8,205 bases of DNA, from positions 1 to 8,205 of the forward strand of contig JBFMHF010000220.1 of the NCBI GenBank assembly GCA_040752975.1. Reading direction: 5' to 3'. Below, one piece after another: positions 1-5,378 of the stretch. The notes beneath the pieces were generated by a model. It worked only from the letters and a program-made list of their open reading frames with translations, was not told where the DNA came from and made no database searches. How positions within the stretch are numbered: position 1 is the stretch's first letter; each line of letters starts with the position of its first letter. This DNA comes from JADLDB01 sp040752975 (GTDB lineage Bacteria; Myxococcota; Myxococcia; Myxococcales; Myxococcaceae). The translations under genes and the position numbers were made by a program.

Positions 1-474
1 CGCCTCGCCCAGCAGCCGCGTCGAATTGTTCGAGCGCGCTCCGCGCGACCTTGCGGTGCGCGGGCGTGGCGGCGTGGTCCTTCGCCCCGGCGAGGAGTTC
101 GCGTCCGCGGACGTTGAGGACGCTCACGATGAGGAACAGGACGATCCACCGGACGCGCTCGTCGTCATGGGCGAGGAAGCGGCGCAGCGTGGCTTGCAGG
201 GCAGGGGAGGGCGCCATTCGCTCGAGCTGCGTCAAGGTCCTCAGCGCCGCGAGCGCTCCCGTGAGGTCCCCCTCGAGCTGCGCGGAGAGCTCCTCGGTGG
301 TCCAGCACGCCAGCGACGAGCGCAAGGACGCCTCATGCTGCAGTCGGCCCAGGTGGCGTCGGTCCAGATCGTCCCGTGCTGCCAGTTCCCCTCGTACTCG
401 GCGCGGAGCGTCTTCGAGGCCTCCGCGCGCTCGGCTTCGGTGAGCGGTCGCAGTCCGGCGGTCATCCAGTCCAT
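1..474 (-). pseudogene. Frameshifted or mis-sequenced gene of unknown function, cut by the left edge
   Basis: I do not recognise a family. An ATG at 474 opens a frame beginning MDWMTAGLRPLTEAERAEA with clean GC-ending codons for about 35-45 residues. It then turns into Arg/Pro-rich shadow-like sequence and stops at 241. From about 345 down to base 1 a different minus-strand frame (codon starting at 343) takes over the coding signature. It reads LQHEASLRSSLACWTTEEL, continues through an alpha-helical stretch with RRFLAHDDERVRWIVLFLIV, and has no stop before the window edge. In that second frame the part upstream of about 375 has poor third-position GC, so the two halves look like one protein broken by a -1/+2 shift at about 340-375. 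The helical second half loosely resembles HEAT-like repeats, but this is weak. The ATG is 22 bases after the rhodanese-XRE-cupin stop, so it may be the tail of that operon. No good ribosome binding site is visible. A sequencing error is as likely as a true pseudogene. Confidence 0.5.
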
Positions 475-496
475 GGGCGCGGAGTATGGCGAGCGA

Positions 497-1429
497 TCAG
501 GTGTAGGTCATCACCAGGTGCATCCAGCACTCGTCGCTGCCCGGGTTCACGTACACGTGCGGCACGTCGGCTGAGAAGACGATCGCGTCGCCGGTGGCGA
601 GCTCGTGCCGCGCGCCGCCCACCTCCAGCGCCAGGCGTCCCGCGTACACCACGATGTTCTCCCGCGTGCCCGGCCGGTGCGCGTCCGCCTCGTCGCGCGC
701 GTGCGGCGCCAGCCACAGCTCGTAGAACTCGACCTTCTGGTTCTCTCCGAAGGGGAAGAGCGCGCGCGAGGCGAAGCGGCCGTCGGCGCTCACCAGCCGC
801 CGGGCGTTCTCCTTGCGGAGGATGGCCGTGGTGGTGGGACGCGGCGCCGCCAGCAGCGTGGCGAAGGGCACGTCGAAGGCGCGGGCGATCTTCCACAGCA
901 CGCCGAGGCTGGGGGTGTTGGTGCCGAGCTCGATCTGCCCCAGCAGCGTGCGCGAGAGGCCGGTGAGCTGCGCCGTGGCGTCGAGGGACAGACCCCGGCC
1001 GTTGCGCAGCTCCTTCAGGTTGGCGCTGATCACCGTGTCCAGCTCCGGCAGCCGCACGTCCAGCTCGGAGGGTGGCTCCGCGGCGGGTGCGTCCCGAGGC
1101 TCGACTGGCGCCGCCCCCTCCGGCAGTTCGATCGGCAGGCCCTGCTTCGCCCACGCCTCGGTGCCGCCGTCGAGGCTGTACACCTCGGTGAAGCCCAGCG
1201 TCTCGGCCACCTGCGCGGCCGCCTGGCTGCGCCCGCCCTTGGCGCAGACGAAGAGCACGCGGTCTCTGGGGATCGCCTTCTTCGGATCGACCTTGAGCAC
1301 CCCCAGCGGCACGAGGCGCGCGCCCGGCAGGTGCCCCGTGGCCCACTCGTGCGCCTCCCGCACGTCCACCAGATCGACGTCTCCGGCGGCGAGCAGCGCC
1401 TGCGCTTCTCCGGGAGCCAGGTACTTCAC
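497..1429 (-). CDS. Rhodanese - XRE helix-turn-helix - cupin fusion protein, probable sulfur-responsive regulator
   Basis: This is a 310-residue protein with three recognisable parts. Residues 1-105 are a single rhodanese domain with DVRE near residue 22 and the active-site loop CAKGGRS, whose Cys62 is the expected persulfide-carrying residue. After a Pro/Ala/Glu linker (about 104-120), residues 130-195 form an XRE-type helix-turn-helix (LSLDATAQLTGLSRTLLGQIE, then NTPSLGVLWKIARAF). Residues 200-310 form a small cupin barrel with a GRLALEVGG turn and SADVPHVYVN. The usual HxH metal motif is degenerate (only His251), so metal binding is doubtful. Only two cysteines exist, Cys62 and Cys301. The GTG start at 1429 overlaps the desulfurase stop as GTGA and has AGGTGG just upstream, so translation is coupled. 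The domain families are clear. The role is inferred: it may accept sulfur from the desulfurase and regulate this operon or cysteine metabolism. The frame stays open far upstream inside the desulfurase gene, but that part is a shadow. Confidence 0.9.
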   Translation of the reverse strand: MKYLAPGEAQALLAAGDVDLVDVREAHEWATGHLPGARLVPLGVLKVDPKKAIPRDRVLFVCAKGGRSQAAAQVAETLGFTEVYSLDGGTEAWAKQGLPIELPEGAAPVEPRDAPAAEPPSELDVRLPELDTVISANLKELRNGRGLSLDATAQLTGLSRTLLGQIELGTNTPSLGVLWKIARAFDVPFATLLAAPRPTTTAILRKENARRLVSADGRFASRALFPFGENQKVEFYELWLAPHARDEADAHRPGTRENIVVYAGRLALEVGGARHELATGDAIVFSADVPHVYVNPGSDECWMHLVMTYT

Positions 1430-3720
1430 CGCCCCACCTGTAGCCGCTTGAGGGCGTCGACCAGCACGTCGATGTCCTCGCACGTGTTGTAGGGCGCGAG
1501 CGATGCGCGCACCGTCGCCTCGACGCCCAGGCGCCTCAAGATGGGCTGCGCGCAGTGATGGCCGGAGCGCACCGCGATGCCGTCGCGATCCAGCACCGCG
1601 CTCAGCTCCTCCGTCTTCTGGCCGGCCAGCACGAAAGACAGCACGCCGGCCTTGTCGGGCGCGGTGCCGTACAGCGTGAGGCCCGGCACGGTGGACAGCG
1701 CGTTGGTCGCGTACTCGAGGAGGTCGTGCTCGTAGCGGCTCACCGCCTGCAGCCCCACGCGCATCAGCCAGTCCAGCGCCGCGCCCAGGCCCACCGCGTC
1801 GGCGATGTTGCCGGTGCCCGCCTCGAAGCGCGCCGGGGGCGGCTGGAACACCGTCCTCTCGAAGGTGACGTCCTGGATCATGTTGCCGCCGCCCTGCCAC
1901 GGCGGCATCGCGGCCAACAGCGGCCCCTTGCCGAACACCACGCCGATGCCGGTGGGCGCGAACACCTTGTGCCCGGAGAAGACGAAGAAGTCGCAGTCGA
2001 GCTGCTGCACGTCGACCTGCAGGTGCGACACGGCCTGAGCGCCGTCGAGCAGCACCTTCGCGCCGTGCCGGTGGGCGAGTTCGATCATCTCCTTCGCGGG
2101 GGTGATGGTGCCCAGCGCGTTGGACACCTGCGTGAAGGCCACCAGCTTCGTCTTCGGGCCGAGCAGCTTCTCGTACTCCTCGAGGATGACCTGGCCGCGA
2201 TCGTCCACCGGCGCGACGCGCAGGCGCGCGCCCTTCTCCGCGCACAGCTGCTGCCACGGGACGATGTTGGCGTGGTGCTCGAGCCAGGTGATGACGACCT
2301 CGTCGCCGGCCTCGACGTTGCGGCGGCCCCAGCTCTGCGCGACCAGGTTGATGCCTTCCGTGGTGCCGCGGACGAACACGAGGTCCTTCGCGGAGGGCGC
2401 GTTGAGGAAGCGGCGCGCCGTCTCTCTCGCGCTCTCGTAGGCGTCGGACGCGCGGGCGGCCAGCGTGTGCGCGGCGCGGTGGATGTTGGAGTTCTCCGTC
2501 TCGTAGTAGCGCGAGAGGCGATCGATCACCGCGCGGGGCTTCTGGGTGGTGGCGGCGTTGTCCAGCCACACCAGGCGGCGGCCGTTGACCCGCTGCTCGA
2601 GGATCGGAAACTCCCGGCGCAGCGCGTAGGGATCGAAGACGCCGTTTCCCAGCGACGGGAGGCCGTGGGACGTGGGCGCCAGCTCGAAGGGCACCGAGGC
2701 GATGACGGGCGTCCGCGGCTCGGCTGCGTCCACCAGCGGCACGGACGCGGTCAAGGCGAAGGGCAGGGCGACGCCAGCGAAGAGCGCGTCGAAGTTGGGC
2801 GTCACCGAGAAGGGCGACACCGGGGAAAGGGACGTGGCCGGCAGCCCTCGCGGCGCAGCAGGGCCGGCCGCCGGTACGTCGGCGGACGGCAGCGTGAGCT
2901 CCATCGGCGAGGGGGGCGGACCTCCCGCGTGCGACGAGCTGGCGGTCGCGGAGGACTGCGAGCCATTCGTCAGCGTCGACGTCGGAGCGGAAGTGGCCAG
3001 GAGCGTGGGGTCAGGAGGGCCGCCCGCTGGCGCTCGCGTGGGTCCCGGCGAAGGAAGGGCAGCAGCCACTCCGCCTGGCGGGGCGCTGGGCGACGGGGGA
3101 CGCGGTCGTTCGGCGACGGCCTCGCCCCTCGATGGCGTCGCGGCGCCTGATGACCCGGTGCCCGGTCCACCTCCAGTCGGAGCGCTCCGTGAAAGAAGGC
3201 TCGCTTCCTCGCCGTCCGGAGGTGCGGTGTTCACGGAGGGCGCAACCCAGGTGGGGGCCGCCCCGGCGCTCGACGACGACGAGAGCGCGGCAGGTGCTTC
3301 GCCAGTCGCGAGGGCGGCCTGGCCCGGTGCCTGCGTGGTGGGAATCGAGCCCCAGGGCGTCACGGCGAAGAGGTTGAGGGCGGGGGTGGCGGGTGTCGCT
3401 GCGTACGGTGTTACGGCGGCTGGTGCAGCGGTCGTTGCCGGCGGCAGCCCGTACGTGGCGGGATCATCTGGCGCAGACGCGGACGGCGGCGCGCGGAACA
3501 GCTCGTTCGCCAGGCGCGACAGCAGCTGCGTGAGCTGACCCGGATCTCCATCGGGCAGCGTCGGCGCGGTGGGGACGCGGGCCGCGGCGCCAGAGAGGCC
3601 TGGCGTGGGCGCGCGAACGGGGGGCGAGAGGGGATCGGTGCGCTCGAGGCCTGGCGCCTGTCCGCGCTGGGCCAGCGCCTCGCCCCCCACGGGCGCGTCC
3701 TTGAGGGATCGGTCAGGCAT
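1426..3720 (-). CDS. SufS-type cysteine desulfurase with long N-terminal encapsulin-loading extension
   Basis: This PLP enzyme is predicted to convert L-cysteine to alanine and an enzyme-bound persulfide. It has 764 residues. The catalytic SufS-like (group II, class V aminotransferase fold) domain runs from about residue 362 (FDPYALRREFPIL) to the end, close to the usual length of about 400. Visible landmarks are LDNAATTQKP, NSNIHRAAHTLAARA, LEHHANIVPW, the DGAQ Asp559, the PLP lysine Lys585 in FSGHKVFAPTG, and the catalytic Cys723 in RSGHHCAQPIL. The first 361 residues are Pro/Ala/Ser/Thr-rich, contain one lysine and no cysteine, and should be disordered. Extensions of this kind load the desulfurase into Family 2A encapsulins, and the shell gene lies directly upstream. 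The ATG at 3720 overlaps the shell stop by 8 bases (ATGCCTGA) with no strong ribosome binding site, which points to coupled translation. A housekeeping SufS would normally sit with sufBCD, none of which is here, so this is most likely the dedicated cargo enzyme. Confidence 0.96.
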   Translation of the reverse strand: MPDRSLKDAPVGGEALAQRGQAPGLERTDPLSPPVRAPTPGLSGAAARVPTAPTLPDGDPGQLTQLLSRLANELFRAPPSASAPDDPATYGLPPATTAAPAAVTPYAATPATPALNLFAVTPWGSIPTTQAPGQAALATGEAPAALSSSSSAGAAPTWVAPSVNTAPPDGEEASLLSRSAPTGGGPGTGSSGAATPSRGEAVAERPRPPSPSAPPGGVAAALPSPGPTRAPAGGPPDPTLLATSAPTSTLTNGSQSSATASSSHAGGPPPSPMELTLPSADVPAAGPAAPRGLPATSLSPVSPFSVTPNFDALFAGVALPFALTASVPLVDAAEPRTPVIASVPFELAPTSHGLPSLGNGVFDPYALRREFPILEQRVNGRRLVWLDNAATTQKPRAVIDRLSRYYETENSNIHRAAHTLAARASDAYESARETARRFLNAPSAKDLVFVRGTTEGINLVAQSWGRRNVEAGDEVVITWLEHHANIVPWQQLCAEKGARLRVAPVDDRGQVILEEYEKLLGPKTKLVAFTQVSNALGTITPAKEMIELAHRHGAKVLLDGAQAVSHLQVDVQQLDCDFFVFSGHKVFAPTGIGVVFGKGPLLAAMPPWQGGGNMIQDVTFERTVFQPPPARFEAGTGNIADAVGLGAALDWLMRVGLQAVSRYEHDLLEYATNALSTVPGLTLYGTAPDKAGVLSFVLAGQKTEELSAVLDRDGIAVRSGHHCAQPILRRLGVEATVRASLAPYNTCEDIDVLVDALKRLQVGR
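2638..3720 (-). other. Disordered cargo-loading extension of the desulfurase, with short conserved-looking motifs
   Basis: This segment encodes residues 1-361 of the desulfurase. Most of it is low-complexity Pro/Ala/Gly/Ser/Thr sequence. Three islands of hydrophobic or aromatic sequence stand out. One is LLSRLANELF at residues 66-75 (3496-3525), an amphipathic helix candidate. The second is NLFAVTPWGSIP at 116-127 (about 3340-3375). The third is PFSVTPNFDALFAGVALPF at 303-321. The last two share an F-[A/S]-V-T-P core. They are separated by about 175 residues of linker-like sequence. Short islands in a disordered tail are what one expects of docking motifs for the inside of an encapsulin shell. 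That function is inferred from the family, not shown by the sequence. Confidence 0.7.
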
Positions 3721-4618
3721 ATTCGTAGAAGTGATCGATCGTCACGCCCTCGAGCACGCCGAGGGCATCGTGCGTCAGCACCGCCACGGAGCAGTACAGC
3801 GACAGCAGGTACTGGGCCGCGCCGGTGCCATCGATGCCCATCAGGCGGATCGACAGGCTGGGCGCCACCTCACCGGGCAGCCCCGGCTGGAAGAGGCCCA
3901 CCACGCCGCGCTTGCGCTCGCCGGTGCGCATCAGCAGCACGTCCGTCTTGTTGCCCTTGAGCGGGATCTTGTCGCTGGGGATGAGGGGAATGCCGCGCCA
4001 GGTGAGGAACTGGCTGCCGAACAGCATCGTCGTCGGCGGAGGCACCCCGCGGCGCGTGCACTCCCGGCCGAACGCGGCGATCGCCTTCGGGTGCAGGAGG
4101 AAGAAGGACGGCTCCTTCCACACCGTGGAGATCAGCTCGTCCAGGTCGTCCGGCGTGGGCGGGCCCTTGCGCGGCTTGATCCGCATCTCCGGGTCCGCGT
4201 TGTTGAGCAGGCCGTAGCCGCGGTTGTTGAGGATCTCGTGCTCCTGCTTCTCCTTGAGCTTCTCCACGGTGAGGGAGAGCTGCTCCTTCACCTGATCCAT
4301 CGGGCTGCGGAACAGATCGGACACGCGCGTGTCGACGGCGATGGTGGTCGTCACCGAGGTGAGCGTGTACTCGCGCGGCTGGGGATCGTAGTCGCTGAAG
4401 GCGACCGGCAGCGTCTCCCCCGAGGCGGGGCTGCACTTCACGGCGAACTCCGACTCGATGGCCTGGTTCACCCGGTACACGCCGGCCTCGACAGGCGTCC
4501 ACGGCAACATCTGCACCAGCCAGCGGGGCGTGGCGCCGCGCCACTGGGGAGGCGTCTTCGTGGTGTTGGACAACTGCCGGGCGGACTTCTCGGTCAACAA
4601 TCGGGGCTTGTCGGCCAT
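3713..4618 (-). CDS. Family 2A encapsulin shell protein (SrpI-like)
   Basis: This is a 301-residue HK97-fold shell protein predicted to self-assemble into a cytoplasmic nanocompartment. It resembles cyanobacterial SrpI as I recall it. It has an N-terminal arm (SARQLSNTTKTPPQ, residues 12-25), then TPRWLVQMLPWTPVEAGVYRVN at 30-51, PREYTLTSV near 81-89, RVSDLF at 98-103, EHEILNNRGYGLLNN at 126-140, APTPDDLDEL-type sequence at 153-162, WKEPSFFLLHP at 167-177, FGRECTRRGVPPPT at 183-196, TWRGIPLIPSDK at 206-217, and the C-terminal end HFYEYA. There is no cyclic-nucleotide-binding insertion, which separates 2A from 2B shells. The ATG at 4618 is chosen because GAGGAG lies just upstream and MADKPRLL matches the usual N-terminus; a TTG ten codons further up (4648) has no such support. 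The next gene, overlapping by 8 bases, is its expected cargo. The system is linked in the literature to sulfur metabolism and sulfur storage. Confidence 0.96.
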   Translation of the reverse strand: MADKPRLLTEKSARQLSNTTKTPPQWRGATPRWLVQMLPWTPVEAGVYRVNQAIESEFAVKCSPASGETLPVAFSDYDPQPREYTLTSVTTTIAVDTRVSDLFRSPMDQVKEQLSLTVEKLKEKQEHEILNNRGYGLLNNADPEMRIKPRKGPPTPDDLDELISTVWKEPSFFLLHPKAIAAFGRECTRRGVPPPTTMLFGSQFLTWRGIPLIPSDKIPLKGNKTDVLLMRTGERKRGVVGLFQPGLPGEVAPSLSIRLMGIDGTGAAQYLLSLYCSVAVLTHDALGVLEGVTIDHFYEYA

Positions 4619-4621
4619 GCG

Positions 4622-4627
4622 CTCCTC
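4622..4627 (-). promoter_or_regulatory. Ribosome binding site of the encapsulin gene
   Basis: GAGGAG lies three bases before the ATG at 4618. It decides between this start and the in-frame TTG at 4648. It is the best Shine-Dalgarno sequence on the minus strand in the window, as would suit a shell protein needed in many copies. Confidence 0.6.
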
Positions 4628-4646
4628 GCGGGGAAGGGACCGCGGC

Positions 4647-4674
4647 AAGGTAGTCGACTGCGGTGGAGAGACAA
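4647..4674 (-). promoter_or_regulatory. Possible weak sigma-70-like promoter for the encapsulin operon
   Basis: In the 73-base gap between rsuA and the shell gene, TTGTCT (4674-4669) is followed after 16 bases by TACCTT (4652-4647). This is a 4/6 and 3/6 match to -35 and -10 consensus, with the start codon 28 bases beyond the -10 box. The gap is also the locally most AT-containing part of the minus-strand cluster. The match is poor, and read-through from rsuA is an equally good explanation. No hairpin terminator is visible in the gap. Confidence 0.25.
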
Positions 4675-4691
4675 CGACAAAGGGCCGTGCG

Positions 4692-5378
4692 TCACCGCGG
4701 CAACGGCAGCGGCCGCCACTCGCCCTCGCCGAGCTCGCCCAGCGCCCAGTCCCCGAAGCGCGTACGCTTGAGCGCGGCGACGTGCAGGCCGCAAGCGGCG
4801 AACATCCGCCGGACCTGGTGGTACTTCCCTTCGCGCAGCGTCACCTGCGCCAGGCGCTCGCCCAGCACCTCGAGCTCCGCGGGCAGCGTCGGCCCGGCCT
4901 CTCCCTCGAGCTGAATGCCTTGCGCGAAGGCGGCGATGACGCCGGCGTCGGGCGTGGCGTCCAGGGTGGCCTCGTACACCTTGTCGACGTGGTGCTTCGG
5001 AGAAGTGAGCCGCTGCACCAGCGCCCCCACGTCGGTCAGCAGGATGAGCCCGCTGGTGTCCTTGTCCAGCCGGCCGATGGTGTTCACCTGGGGATCCCTG
5101 CGCAGCCAGGGCTCGGGCAGCACGTCGTAGATGCGCGCGCCGTCGCGGCTGTCATGGCTGCACACGAGGCCGACGGGCTTGTGCATCATCACGAAGAGGC
5201 CGTCGGGGAAGTCGAGCGGCTCGCCGTCGAGCATCACCTTCGAGGGCGTCACGCGCTGCGACGCGTCCTTCACCGGCACGCCGTCCACGGTGACGCGGCC
5301 GTCTGCGCACAGGCCCCGCGCTTCCTTGCGCGAGCAATAGCCGAGGCTGGAGAGCAGTTGATCGAGGCGCCGGGTCAC
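4692..5378 (-). CDS. rsuA: 16S rRNA pseudouridine synthase, RsuA family
   Basis: This 228-residue protein is close to the length of E. coli RsuA, which converts U516 of 16S rRNA to pseudouridine. Residues 2-50 form an S4-type RNA-binding domain (RRLDQLLSSLGYCSRKEARGL, then GRVTVDGVPV). The synthase domain follows, with MMHKPVGLVCSHD at 64-76, the catalytic motif GRLDKDTSGLILLTD carrying Asp105, TSPKHHVDKVYEATL, and near the C-terminus EGKYHQVRRMFAACGLHV. TSPxHHxxKxY with the short C-terminus favours RsuA over RluB/RluE/RluF, but the substrate cannot be fixed from sequence alone. The GTG at 5378 overlaps the stop of the DUF4388 gene as GTGA. Another in-frame GTG four codons upstream (5390) is possible. 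There is no clear ribosome binding site, so translation is probably coupled. The frame stays open further upstream as an Arg-rich shadow of the DUF4388 gene. Confidence 0.88.
   Translation of the reverse strand: MTRRLDQLLSSLGYCSRKEARGLCADGRVTVDGVPVKDASQRVTPSKVMLDGEPLDFPDGLFVMMHKPVGLVCSHDSRDGARIYDVLPEPWLRRDPQVNTIGRLDKDTSGLILLTDVGALVQRLTSPKHHVDKVYEATLDATPDAGVIAAFAQGIQLEGEAGPTLPAELEVLGERLAQVTLREGKYHQVRRMFAACGLHVAALKRTRFGDWALGELGEGEWRPLPLPR

Noticed and set aside
475..496. Search for a terminator after the regulator gene
   Set aside because: The 22-base gap has no stem-loop or T run.
1430..2569. Upstream extension of the regulator frame into the desulfurase gene, giving a 690-residue protein
   Set aside because: The extra part is Arg-rich shadow sequence; the real start is the coupled GTG at 1429.
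1426..2637. Housekeeping SufS of the SUF iron-sulfur assembly pathway
   Set aside because: No sufB, sufC, sufD or sufU is present, and the long tail next to a 2A shell marks it as the compartment enzyme.
1555..3150. Long plus-strand open frame of 531 codons opposite the desulfurase
   Set aside because: It is His/Arg/Gly/Val-rich with no recognisable domain, and lies antisense to a gene with complete active-site motifs. Long antisense frames are expected in DNA with this GC bias.
2672..3538. Plus-strand Gly/Ala/Ser-rich open frame of 288 codons opposite the cargo-loading tail
   Set aside because: It looks protein-like only because the opposite strand is low-complexity Pro/Ala/Ser sequence. 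It has no ribosome binding site, no domain and no neighbouring gene on its strand.
3713..4618. Prophage major capsid protein as an alternative for the shell gene
   Set aside because: The HK97 fold is shared, but no portal, terminase, protease or tail genes are near, the sequence pattern is SrpI-like, and the neighbour is the known cargo enzyme.
3569..4771. Plus-strand open frame of 400 codons opposite the encapsulin gene
   Set aside because: It is His/Arg/Gly/Leu-rich shadow sequence; the minus strand carries the shell gene, which matches its family along its whole length.
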